Below are positions 14,338-21,628 of a stretch of DNA of 21,681 nucleotides, in pieces. The position numbers and the translations under genes are program-made. The stretch comes from a virus. How positions within the stretch are numbered: position 1 is the stretch's first letter; every line of letters begins with the position of its first letter. Under the pieces are notes generated by a model. It had not been told where the DNA came from, ran no database searches, and was given only the letters and a program-made list of their open reading frames with translations. Where the stretch lies: positions 1 through 21,681 of the IMG/VR virus record IMGVR_UViG_3300021599_001619. One strand, 5' to 3'.

Positions 14338-17300
14338 TTAATTTAAAAAGTTTCTTTTAGTTTTATTGACAAAAGATTCGCCAGAATATTGACTAGTCAC
14401 TCTATTGAATAAAATTGCCATGTCAATATTTTCGTCCCAACAAAATTGATTCAACCATCCATCAATAACGTACCAAGGACGATTATTAGAAAAACTTTTT
14501 TTAAGAGAATCTTTAATTGTCTTGTTATACATAATACATTGAGTACCAATTATTTTGTCAGTTATAAAACAATCAACTTGATTATTTGGCACATATTTTA
14601 TATTAGATTGCGGCACACCATAATCTAAAGTTTTTGTATCTCCAAAAGAAAAATAACCAATATTATTTTCTTTGCATGTTGTAGTTATTTTATTCAATAA
14701 AATTATAAATTCAGAATGAGAAATTTCAAACAAACAATCTCCCTCACAAACAATCAAAAAATCAATATCGTCATCGAATTCTTGCATTATAGCTTTTTTA
14801 TGTGAATCAAAACATCCATAATGTCTAGATGTTAATCTATCAGAACTATCAGAAGTCAATAAATCTGGGTATAAACAATTCTTTAAATATTCGTCGCCAT
14901 CATATAAATCATTTTTATGATTAACGTATTTTATACCATAATCTTCAAACTTTTTAATAAATTCTTTTGATTTTTTTTCACTTTCTGTGACTAATGTTGT
15001 TTGAAGGTGAACAATTTTTATTTTTTTTTGAGTAAAGGAAACTGAGTTTTTCAACAATTCATCTATTTTATTGATTACACGTTCTTCTGTAATGTTTTTA
15101 GAACATTCAAAATTTTTATTTTCGGGGCACCATGACCAGTTACTAGGATCAAATTTATGATTTACATTATTGAAACAGCTATTACAAACCGACTTGTCAT
15201 GAACATAATATTCGGTTCCGAATTCAAAAAAAGGATCAACGCTACCATTGATTTTTACTATCTTTTTATTTAAAGCCCAAGCCAACCAAGACAAACCAGA
15301 ACTCAAACCAATAAAAAATTCACATCCATTCATTATATCAATAATTTCTTCAAATGAATGTTCTCCTGCGAAATAATCTATATTACTAGGGCAAGTGTTA
15401 GAATATTTTTTAGTACCAAAACTATAATGTTTATCAACACATACCACTTTATAATTTTTACGCTTAAGATAAGAAACTATTTTTTCCCAAGCACCAGATC
15501 TATTCCAATACCTAGATTGAGAAGTTGATTGTATAGCAATACATACATAATTTTCATATCTAAAATTATATTTTTTGGGAACATGAACTTTTGTACGTGT
15601 TTCTTTGTATTCTAGACCTAGCAAATCAAATGCGATTTTTTGTAAGTTAGAAGTTTGCCAGTTTTTATTAGTTAGATTTGATTGTTTAATATTATCGAAA
15701 CAGCCTATTTTATATTCTACATAATAATTTTTATCATTTTTATCAGCATAATTGAAAAAACTAATATTGGAATATTCTTTTTCAAATATATCTTTTTTAG
15801 CAGTAAAATAGTCTATTTTACAATTGTGTAATTTTTGAAATTCATCCACAGCGGCCATCCAAGCAATCGAATCACCTAAACTATTCGACTCATTAATTAT
15901 GCGAACATTTTTCTTACTTAAATCTAAAGTGAAAGTTTTTTGTAAACGTGATTTGAGATTTGTTACAATAATTTTCCAATCACAATAATAAGCGATAGAA
16001 CATGCGGTCCACATGTTGTTTTTTATTGTTGATCTAAAATGTTCAATGTTATTTTTATTATCTATGAAACGAATTTCATAATCACATGAGACACCACCCA
16101 AGATTTCAATTTTTGGAGTTGGAAAGAATGTGCAAACAACTTTATTACGCTCTTCTTCTATATCAGATAAATTAAAATTTATTATATTTAACATGTTTGT
16201 TTCAAAACATTTAGATAATAAGTATTTTTCTAAATTATCGTTTTTAATGAAATTTATATTTTTATTATTAGAGTATTGATTTTTTATAGTATTAAGTTCA
16301 GACACGAAACAAGGCATGTTCCACGATAAAGCTTCTTTTAGAGCTATTGGATTCAATTCTTCCAAAGATGGCATAACAAAAACATCCATACAAGACATAA
16401 ACACATCAACATCAGATCTTTCACCCCACACTCTACAATTTTTCTGATTTTTGTCTATACCACATTCATCAATATAACAATGATTACCTACAAAATGAAA
16501 TAATATCTTATTACTAATAAATTTTTTTGCTAGTTCGAATGTATATTTTTGATTTTTATTTGAATTGAACAAACCTACTTGCAACACATGAATATAACTC
16601 GGATCTAAGTTTAGAGATCTTAAAACAGATTCTCTATCCGGTTTGTTTTTCTTAGGAATGTCCATTTCAACCAATAAGCTATCAAAATCATTTTTAATAG
16701 CGATATCATAATGATACTTAGAAACTAACCACAATTGATCAGGAATATTTCTTTTTTTAGAAATATCAGATTGTGTAGAGTGAGTCGTCTCATACAACTT
16801 GAATTTTTTGTTTTTATCGTACAAAAAGTCAACCATATCTTGAGATAAATTTTTTATTGCAAAATTTTCACTAAATTCATTCAAATGAATGTAGTCTGGA
16901 TCATATTGCTTTATTTGTTCAATTATATTTTTTGATTTAGAATAAAAAACGTCATCTTGTTCGGTATAATGGCCAACACTAATAAAATTTTCTGCTCCAA
17001 TCAAATTAATTATTGAATTTCTATGTATTACATATGCATCGCTATATAAATTCCATTCTATGACTTTCACAGAGTAACCTTCATTTATTTTTTTTGAAAT
17101 CAACCATTCAAGATATTTCGGACTACCACCTGTGGAAAGATGAGCTGTAATAAATAAGAATTTTTTATTATTTTTGTTATTTGTAAAAATAAAATCACAA
17201 ATTGCGCTAGGTTCTGGATGACAATCAAAATTTGATTTATTTTCTAAACAATTTATTAATGGAGGTATGCCTTGTATAGTTTTCCATTCTTTTACTCCAT

Positions 17301-19011
17301 ATTTGATATCAGAAGCGCAAAAAATACCGCACGGCCCACTGATGTAAGTGTATTTATATTCTTGGCTATTTTTTCTAAATGGAGCGCGTAATTTATTGTT
17401 TATTGATGAGCCAAGTTGTATGATGTGTGTGTCAGTTGTTCCAGCTAAATGCAATAAACCAGAATCCATTGTTATAAAATATTTAGCTTTGTTTATAACA
17501 TGCCAACACTGCGAAATATCTAATTTATTTGTAAGATCTATGCCAATAGTAAAATTTAAATTTTTTGTCGGCTTATCAACATTGTAAAAACCTGTTTCAT
17601 GACTATTTTTTCCAATAAGAACAACAGGTATATTTCTTGAATTTAATAAATCAATCAATCGTTGCCAATTTTTATCAGAATAAGTTCTTGAAGGCCATGT
17701 GTTAGCGACATGTAAACAAATATAATCATTTGGTAAATTTTCTATTGTTATAAAATCATTAGAAACATAATCATATTCCATTTCTTTATCACTTAGCATG
17801 AAACCTAGATCGATAGCATGATATTGGCGAATATCTATTGTATTATGTTTTTTTTCAACTCCGTAATCATTCTTTTTGCCGCCAACTCCGAGAAATGTGT
17901 TAAATATTTCTGAATAAGAACTTTCATCACATTTATCATTAAATTTATATATCTTATCAACGTATTTATTTTTTATGAAAAGCTCTGGATGATACGTGAT
18001 AATATCTATTTTTCTGTTATAAGATTTTGATAATTTTCGCAACGTAGGAGTAACCGCCAAGCTATCACCAAGCGACTGAGAATGAATTTTTAAAAGATAT
18101 TTATTCGTCATGTGGTTTTTCACATAATTATATTCATTGTCTGATATTTTTCCGTGATAAAAAAACAAATGTTTAAGATTTTCTGTTGATGGTATGCGAC
18201 AAAATGTATCTATGAAATAATCAACATCTTTGGGCGCTTGTAAACAAGACAACATTTCAGATATCTTATTTAGAGATTTATCATAATTTTCTGTATTATA
18301 TGGCAAATTAATTAATGATTGACATAGGTCATCTATGTATTCATATTTTTGCCACAATAAACAATTAGCGACTGTTTCTTCATGAAAAGGCGCATAGAAT
18401 TTCCAATTATTTATAATTGTCATGTCATTGCAAATAGTTGACCATTCTTTTATAAAATCTGCGCATTTATTATTAAAGAGAAAGACGCCTGTTTGTAGAT
18501 ATTGTTTTCTATTATTGATATCAAATTTCAAATAATTCAAAAGATTAGCTTCTAATGTTAAATTAAGATCACAATTACCATTTATAAATGGATCTCCTTT
18601 ACCATTGAAAATCATGAAATCATGACAACCTTTATTAAACAAAGGATATTCTGTATTTTTTTTTATTTTATCAAATATATTGTCGCAATTTTTTATTGCT
18701 AAACAATCTGCATCAAGATAACAAAAATTATCTTTGGCGCTAAAATTATGCAATGTATCTTCGACGATTAAAGGCTTTAAAAATACATGATGAACTTTGC
18801 AAAGATCATTATTTTCTACTGAAGACTTTATTTGAGATTTACGGTTATCTGTTGTTATTTTTTTTACTATTACGTTTTTATATTTACAAATATAGTCAAA
18901 ATCAACTGTATAAAATATAATTTTATTCGATGAAAATAAAGATAACGTTTCAAAAAGACGTTCGGCGTATTTTATGTATGTTTTGTCACAATGAGTAACA
19001 TAATAATTCAT
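14338..19011 (-). CDS. Giant multi-domain glycosyltransferase (five GT-like modules)
   Basis: A 1557-aa uninterrupted frame with five successive glycosyltransferase-like regions. (1) About 1-300: GT-A type, with DXD-like motif YLDADCLA (Asp100, Asp102) and YLQTGVFLFN. (2) About 304-610: GT9 heptosyltransferase-like, with HSQSLGDSLAVTPTLRKL, SRTYSDKNWQRL and TMDSGLLHLAG. (3) About 615-935: GT4-like, with AHLSTGGSPKYLEW, VLQVGLFNSNKNQ, and SLEELNPIALKEAL (EX7E). (4) About 955-1325: resembles TibC/BAHT autotransporter O-heptosyltransferases, with INESNSLGDSIAWMAA and four Cys (1276, 1279, 1295, 1303) in CNSC, WCP and FECS. (5) About 1330-1557: GT25-like, with GCFDSHKKAIM and VCEGDCLF. It would assemble a glycan stepwise from nucleotide sugars. 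The ATG lies 3 nt after the epimerase stop and the 125-aa gene follows 1 nt downstream. No signal peptide or transmembrane helix is seen, so cytoplasmic. Confidence 0.87.
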   Translation of the reverse strand: MNYYVTHCDKTYIKYAERLFETLSLFSSNKIIFYTVDFDYICKYKNVIVKKITTDNRKSQIKSSVENNDLCKVHHVFLKPLIVEDTLHNFSAKDNFCYLDADCLAIKNCDNIFDKIKKNTEYPLFNKGCHDFMIFNGKGDPFINGNCDLNLTLEANLLNYLKFDINNRKQYLQTGVFLFNNKCADFIKEWSTICNDMTIINNWKFYAPFHEETVANCLLWQKYEYIDDLCQSLINLPYNTENYDKSLNKISEMLSCLQAPKDVDYFIDTFCRIPSTENLKHLFFYHGKISDNEYNYVKNHMTNKYLLKIHSQSLGDSLAVTPTLRKLSKSYNRKIDIITYHPELFIKNKYVDKIYKFNDKCDESSYSEIFNTFLGVGGKKNDYGVEKKHNTIDIRQYHAIDLGFMLSDKEMEYDYVSNDFITIENLPNDYICLHVANTWPSRTYSDKNWQRLIDLLNSRNIPVVLIGKNSHETGFYNVDKPTKNLNFTIGIDLTNKLDISQCWHVINKAKYFITMDSGLLHLAGTTDTHIIQLGSSINNKLRAPFRKNSQEYKYTYISGPCGIFCASDIKYGVKEWKTIQGIPPLINCLENKSNFDCHPEPSAICDFIFTNNKNNKKFLFITAHLSTGGSPKYLEWLISKKINEGYSVKVIEWNLYSDAYVIHRNSIINLIGAENFISVGHYTEQDDVFYSKSKNIIEQIKQYDPDYIHLNEFSENFAIKNLSQDMVDFLYDKNKKFKLYETTHSTQSDISKKRNIPDQLWLVSKYHYDIAIKNDFDSLLVEMDIPKKNKPDRESVLRSLNLDPSYIHVLQVGLFNSNKNQKYTFELAKKFISNKILFHFVGNHCYIDECGIDKNQKNCRVWGERSDVDVFMSCMDVFVMPSLEELNPIALKEALSWNMPCFVSELNTIKNQYSNNKNINFIKNDNLEKYLLSKCFETNMLNIINFNLSDIEEERNKVVCTFFPTPKIEILGGVSCDYEIRFIDNKNNIEHFRSTIKNNMWTACSIAYYCDWKIIVTNLKSRLQKTFTLDLSKKNVRIINESNSLGDSIAWMAAVDEFQKLHNCKIDYFTAKKDIFEKEYSNISFFNYADKNDKNYYVEYKIGCFDNIKQSNLTNKNWQTSNLQKIAFDLLGLEYKETRTKVHVPKKYNFRYENYVCIAIQSTSQSRYWNRSGAWEKIVSYLKRKNYKVVCVDKHYSFGTKKYSNTCPSNIDYFAGEHSFEEIIDIMNGCEFFIGLSSGLSWLAWALNKKIVKINGSVDPFFEFGTEYYVHDKSVCNSCFNNVNHKFDPSNWSWCPENKNFECSKNITEERVINKIDELLKNSVSFTQKKIKIVHLQTTLVTESEKKSKEFIKKFEDYGIKYVNHKNDLYDGDEYLKNCLYPDLLTSDSSDRLTSRHYGCFDSHKKAIMQEFDDDIDFLIVCEGDCLFEISHSEFIILLNKITTTCKENNIGYFSFGDTKTLDYGVPQSNIKYVPNNQVDCFITDKIIGTQCIMYNKTIKDSLKKSFSNNRPWYVIDGWLNQFCWDENIDMAILFNRVTSQYSGESFVNKTKRNFLN

Positions 19012-19014
19012 GTT

Positions 19015-19824
19015 TTATAAAATAGATTTTAATTTATTGATATCAGCGCAAGAATGCCTAACTTCTTTTCTTGCTTCCTTGTATATTATATTATTTCCAA
19101 ACTGTTTTGCTAGTGTATTTATAGAAATTGATTGGCCGGTTCCAATATTTAAAATATCATTTTTTACATCAGCAGTTAATAATTTAGAAACATAATTACA
19201 TATATCATTTACATTTATAAAATCGCGAGTTTGTTCGCCATCACCATATATAATCAAAGGTTGATTATTTTTCGCGGCATTATTAAAAGCAGTAATTACA
19301 CCAGCATATTCTGGATTTTGACCGTGACCATATACATTAAAGAATCGCAATATTAGATAATCTATATTCCATAGTTGACAATACATTTGTATATATTTTT
19401 CAGATGCTAATTTATCTAATCCGTATGGACTGTTAGGTTCTGTAATATCGTTTTCACTAACAGTTCCTTCTTTAGGCCCATACACTGATGCGCTAGAAGA
19501 GAATAAAAATTTCTTGATTTTATGAACGTGGGCGGCTTGCAATAATTTCACAGTCAAGAATGTATTGTTGCCAAAACTATTTATCGGATCTTCAAATGAT
19601 CGCGGCACACTAACCATACCTGCGAGATGAATAATGACATCTGTATCATTAAGAAAAACATCGTTAACGTCAATATCCAATATATCTATTATTTTTTGTT
19701 TGTCAGCTGGAAGTTCGGGGCTGCAAATTTTATCTAAATTATATATATCGTGTCCATCATTTAATAACTTTTTTGTGATATGTTTGCCGATAAAGCCGCT
19801 GCCGCCAGTTATAAGTATTTTCAT
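19015..19824 (-). CDS. NAD-dependent sugar-nucleotide epimerase/dehydratase (extended SDR)
   Basis: A 269-aa protein with the extended SDR layout: Rossmann motif GGSGFIG (7-13), IIHLAGMVSVPRSFEDP (64-80), the catalytic Ser region SSSASVYG (109-116), Tyr134/Lys138 in YGLDK, and RFFNVYGHGQNP. It should act on a nucleotide-activated sugar, in the manner of UDP-glucose 4-epimerase or related enzymes, and supply donors for the adjacent glycosyltransferases. It ends at ADINKLKSIL, some 30-40 residues short of the usual SDR C-terminus, so part of the substrate domain may be reduced. Its stop is 3 nt from the ATG of the giant glycosyltransferase. A TATAAT lies 8 nt before its ATG; it heads the leftward operon. 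Confidence 0.92.
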   Translation of the reverse strand: MKILITGGSGFIGKHITKKLLNDGHDIYNLDKICSPELPADKQKIIDILDIDVNDVFLNDTDVIIHLAGMVSVPRSFEDPINSFGNNTFLTVKLLQAAHVHKIKKFLFSSSASVYGPKEGTVSENDITEPNSPYGLDKLASEKYIQMYCQLWNIDYLILRFFNVYGHGQNPEYAGVITAFNNAAKNNQPLIIYGDGEQTRDFINVNDICNYVSKLLTADVKNDILNIGTGQSISINTLAKQFGNNIIYKEARKEVRHSCADINKLKSIL

Positions 19825-19832
19825 GTATTTTT

Positions 19833-19838
19833 ATTATA
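19833..19838 (-). promoter_or_regulatory. Candidate -10 box for the leftward glycan operon
   Basis: A perfect TATAAT on the minus strand lies 8 nt upstream of the epimerase ATG at 19824. The upstream sequence is A/T-rich without a clear TTGACA. As the first gene of a long leftward transcription unit it needs a promoter here, which supports the call. Confidence 0.4.
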
Positions 19839-20084
19839 AAATTGGTTCGTATTTTTTTACATAAATAATAGGATTGGTGGCAGATTTTTTTTGTTTTTTT
19901 TTGATAAATAGGGGGGTATGCATATATATTAATTATATGGTTGTATGATAAAAAAGAATGATAATGATATGGGTTTGTATATGTTAGATAATGTGTTAAA
20001 TAAGAATAAAATGAGATAGAGATTGAGGAAAAGCTCCCCCCACCTTGATGCAACAAATGTCAAGTAAAAAAATTTCAAAAAAAT

Positions 20085-20109
20085 GGGGGGGTATCGCAGC
20101 CCCCCCCCC
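20085..20109 (-). terminator. G-run/C-run hairpin, possible minus-strand terminator
   Basis: G7 (20085-20091) can pair with the first seven of C10 (20100-20109) across an 8-nt loop TATCGCAG. On the minus strand the hairpin is followed by ATTTTTTT (complement of 20078-20084), so it fits a rho-independent terminator that would stop leftward transcripts from the right arm. Homopolymer lengths may be inaccurate. Confidence 0.5.
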
Positions 20110-20116
20110 AGGCTGG

Positions 20117-20132
20117 TTGGCACGATTCCTGC
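20117..20132 (+). promoter_or_regulatory. Sigma-54-like -24/-12 motif
   Basis: TTGGCACGATTCCTGC has GG and GC separated by exactly 10 nt and matches the -24 element TTGGCACG perfectly; the -12 element has CTGC instead of TTGC. Part of it also forms one arm of an inverted repeat, so an operator is an alternative. No enhancer-binding protein gene is seen nearby. Confidence 0.35.
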
Positions 20133-20151
20133 CTAGCAAGTGTTGTGCCAA
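20117..20151. repeat. Inverted repeat TTGGCAC...GTGCCAA with AGCAAG core, copy 1
   Basis: TTGGCAC (20117-20123) and GTGCCAA (20145-20151) are perfect 7-bp inverted arms. The right half, AGCAAG then 4 nt then GTGCCAA (20135-20151), recurs at 21274-21290 on the other side of the small-gene cluster. Confidence 0.6.
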
Positions 20152-20181
20152 GCTAACGAAAACCAGGTCGAAAGAAAGTTT

Positions 20182-20221
20182 AAGAAAGTTGTGGACAGAG
20201 AAAGCGCCGATGCCCTACCTT
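20182..20221 (+). promoter_or_regulatory. Upstream element, copy 1 (probable promoter)
   Basis: AAGAAAGTTGTGGACAG ... TGCCCTACCTT, ending 6 nt before an ATG. TGGACA and TACCTT are spaced 18 nt, as -35 and -10 boxes would be. The same element precedes the next gene at 20482-20520 with 17-nt spacing and the same 6-nt distance to ATG, so it is unlikely to be chance. Confidence 0.55.
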
Positions 20222-20227
20222 GTACGC

Positions 20228-20482
20228 ATGACGAAGAACAAGTTCACGGTGGTTTCTAAGGTTCGCGACTTCTCTGGCCGTTGGTCCATGCGCTACCGTG
20301 TCGAAGGTGCAGACCGAGATGAGGTGGCTTTCGGCAAGTCCGAAAAGCATTGTCTTTTCATCATCCTCAACCGTGTCGGTGCGATTCGTCCGACGAATCC
20401 GACGGTTTCCTACCTGCCGCCGAAGCGGTCCAACAGCGGACGGAGCTTCATCAACAACAACGGTTTTCTTTGCGAAGAGTGA
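20228..20482 (+). CDS. Small basic protein of unknown function (84 aa)
   Basis: An 84-aa ORF starting MTKNKFTVVSKVRDFSGRW and ending NNNGFLCEE. It is basic and has no motif I recognise. The start at 20228 is preferred because the conserved upstream element ends exactly 6 nt before it, as at the next gene; an in-frame ATG at 20210 lies inside that element and would add MPYLVR. The same frame stays open upstream with other Met codons, which I consider non-coding. Codons are GC-rich, unlike the leftward phage genes. First gene of the rightward cluster. A real gene is likely, the function unknown. Confidence 0.55.
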   Translation: MTKNKFTVVSKVRDFSGRWSMRYRVEGADRDEVAFGKSEKHCLFIILNRVGAIRPTNPTVSYLPPKRSNSGRSFINNNGFLCEE

Positions 20483-20520
20483 AGAAAGTTGTGGACAGGA
20501 ATCACCCTTTGCCCTACCTT
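20482..20520 (+). promoter_or_regulatory. Upstream element, copy 2 (probable promoter)
   Basis: The second copy of AAGAAAGTTGTGGACAG ... TGCCCTACCTT begins at the last base of the preceding stop codon and ends 6 nt before the ATG at 20527. TGGACA-17-TACCTT. If transcription starts about 7 nt after the -10 box, the mRNA would be leaderless. Confidence 0.55.
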
Positions 20521-20526
20521 TTCAAC

Positions 20527-20730
20527 ATGACGAACGACTTCGCCAACATCAGCGCCGAATCCGACCTTCGCGACCAGATCGCCCTCCGCATCGAAGACTT
20601 CACGGGACCGCTTCCCGCGAGTTGGGGCGGCACCTCGATGGAACTCACGGAGGCCGAAAAGGCCGAGGCGAACGCTCGGTTCGATGAACAACACGACTCT
20701 TGGATGATGTCGCTTGTCGGCACTATCTAA
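20527..20730 (+). CDS. Small acidic protein of unknown function (67 aa)
   Basis: A 67-aa acidic ORF (starts MTNDFANISAESDL, ends MMSLVGTI). The middle holds SMELTEAEKAEANARFDEQ, which should be helical. No recognised domain. The start is chosen from the upstream element and from its ATGACGAA context, shared with the gene before; a longer in-frame opening exists but lacks these. A minus-strand ORF over the same bases is Arg/His-rich and looks like an antisense shadow. GC-rich codon use as in its left neighbour. Small acidic proteins of this kind are typical of phage early regions. Confidence 0.55.
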   Translation: MTNDFANISAESDLRDQIALRIEDFTGPLPASWGGTSMELTEAEKAEANARFDEQHDSWMMSLVGTI

Positions 20731-20750
20731 CAACACAGCACAACAACGTT

Positions 20751-20954
20751 ATGCAATACAACTACAAATTGGACAACGACACTCGTTTTACTATTGTTTT
20801 CAATCTCAAGCAACGGTTGCAACAGATTGACGCTCTGTTAAACGAAGCTAAAGCTCTTAAGGTGGAGAGCGCTGTGTCACACTGGGCAACCGAGAGCGAC
20901 AGTCTTAACAATGCAATTAAGACGTTGGAGAATCAAACAAAAGCGCAATACTAA
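20751..20954 (+). CDS. Small coiled-coil protein of unknown function (67 aa)
   Basis: A 67-aa ORF starting MQYNYKLDNDTRFTIVF and ending ENQTKAQY. Residues about 17-64 have regular Leu/Ile/Ala spacing (LKQRLQQIDALLNEA, then SLNNAIKTLE), which predicts a helical hairpin or coiled coil. The start at 20751 is preferred over an in-frame ATG at 20700 that lies inside the previous gene. The 20-nt gap before it is A/C-rich (CAACACAGCACAACAACG) with no Shine-Dalgarno. Base composition is more balanced than the two genes to the left. Function unknown. Confidence 0.6.
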   Translation: MQYNYKLDNDTRFTIVFNLKQRLQQIDALLNEAKALKVESAVSHWATESDSLNNAIKTLENQTKAQY

Positions 20955-20960
20955 TACAAC

Positions 20961-21260
20961 ATGATAACACTATCAGAGTATCTTGCTAAACATAATATCC
21001 TTATCAACGAAGATACTGTTGTTGAATATCATTTGATAAACGATCCTGACCACGAAGAGTACAAAGACACTATGTACTTTCCTGGTTTTACTGGAGAACA
21101 AATTTTTATTGATGAACAAGATAGGCTTGTAATAAATACAGAGTTTGATGATGGCGGCGTCAATGACATAAAGATACCATTGTCACATAAAGGAGAAGAT
21201 AATGATGGATTTGTTACTGAACTAATTGGAGAGTCAGTAAAGTTAGTATTCTTATCGTAA
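20961..21260 (+). CDS. Acidic phage-type protein of unknown function (99 aa)
   Basis: A 99-aa acidic protein beginning MITLSEYLAKHNILINED and ending LIGESVKLVFLS. The sequence alternates acidic loops and short strands (VVEYHLIND, EQIFIDEQDRLVINTEF, IKIPLSHKG), suggesting a small beta domain. It lies 6 nt after the previous stop, so the two are probably one transcript. AT-richer than the genes further left in this cluster. No Cys, no membrane segment, no family recognised. An ORF on the opposite strand is Ser/Pro-rich and treated as a shadow. Confidence 0.6.
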   Translation: MITLSEYLAKHNILINEDTVVEYHLINDPDHEEYKDTMYFPGFTGEQIFIDEQDRLVINTEFDDGGVNDIKIPLSHKGEDNDGFVTELIGESVKLVFLS

Positions 21261-21268
21261 TACAATAA

Positions 21269-21290
21269 GGCACAGCAAGAACCGTGCCAA
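21269..21290. repeat. GGCAC-AGCAAG-N4-GTGCCAA hairpin element, copy 2
   Basis: GGCAC (21269-21273) pairs with GTGCC (21284-21288) around a 10-nt loop. It shares AGCAAG-N4-GTGCCAA with the element at 20135-20151. It lies between the 99-aa gene and a possible convergent minus-strand gene; no T-run follows it, so it is not a standard terminator. Confidence 0.5.
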
Positions 21291-21304
21291 CCTACATCCA
21301 ACCT

Positions 21305-21520
21305 TCAGAAAACGTCATCAACGTACTGGTGAGCGTCGTCCGCGACATCGTCGTGGACAGGTTCTGCGACATCGTCGCAGGTGGGACCGTCGTCGTCCAC
21401 CCAATTACGGGCGTCCTCGGCGGCGTCGTCCTCGGGACCGTAAAAACCACCGTACACCTCCTCGGGCGCGACGGTGGCGAGATCGGAGATGTCGGACTGA
21501 GCGTCAATCATCGAGTTCAT
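21305..21520 (-). CDS. Possible small acidic protein (71 aa, minus strand)
   Basis: From ATG at 21518-21520, a 71-aa Asp-rich frame: MNSMIDAQSDISDLATVAP, then DDGPTCDDVAEPVHDDV, ending QYVDDVF. The bias toward GC-ending codons and the acidic content look like a small phage protein. Against it: the opposite strand is also open (80 codons from GTG 21284, Val/Gly-rich), and GAC-rich genes always give GTC-rich shadows. I favour the minus strand because it has an ATG and a soluble composition, and because the plus-strand start falls inside the hairpin at 21269-21290. Extension upstream to 21640 would add an implausible Phe/Leu-run N-terminus from the A-tract. It would be convergent with the 99-aa gene. 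Confidence 0.38.
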   Translation of the reverse strand: MNSMIDAQSDISDLATVAPEEVYGGFYGPEDDAAEDARNWVDDDGPTCDDVAEPVHDDVADDAHQYVDDVF

Positions 21521-21552
21521 GCGTAAACGATAGGACGAAAACGGTGTGGACG

Positions 21553-21628
21553 CAAGAAAAAAAAGCAGAAAAAAGAAAAAAAATTCTGAAAAAAAAGCTT
21601 GACAACGAGATGGTTGCGCGAGTACAAT
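21553..21628 (+). promoter_or_regulatory. Strong sigma-70-type promoter with A-tract UP element
   Basis: TTGACA (21599-21604), an 18-nt spacer and TACAAT (21623-21628) form a near-consensus promoter pointing right, off the end of the window. The preceding 45 bases consist of phased A-runs broken by GC, TTCTG and single G, as in an UP element. This is the clearest promoter in the window. Confidence 0.75.

Larger units (their letters stand above)
19825..20227. other. Gene-free divergent intergenic region
   Basis: About 400 bp separate the leftward phage operon from the rightward small genes. The left two thirds are A/T-rich with T-runs, a G6 run followed by TAT (19911-19919) and no plausible ORF. 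The right part holds a G7/C10 hairpin (20085-20109), an inverted repeat containing a sigma-54-like motif (20117-20151) and the first of two 40-bp upstream elements. This is the most promoter-dense stretch of the window and a natural site for control of both arms. Overlapping short ORFs here look like chance. Confidence 0.6.

Noticed and set aside
20410-20736. Minus-strand ORFs of 108 and 69 aa over the 67-aa acidic gene
   Set aside because: Arg/His/Ser-rich antisense shadows; the plus-strand gene has a conserved upstream element and plausible composition.
21353-21360. A third GTGGACAG resembling the 40-bp upstream elements
   Set aside because: Only 8 bp match; there is no TACCTT at the right distance and no ATG downstream.
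21284-21526. An 80-aa plus-strand ORF, Val/Gly-rich, with GTG start
   Set aside because: Its GTG lies inside the hairpin element, and GTC/ATC-rich codons mirror the Asp-rich minus-strand frame; kept only as an alternative to 21305-21520.
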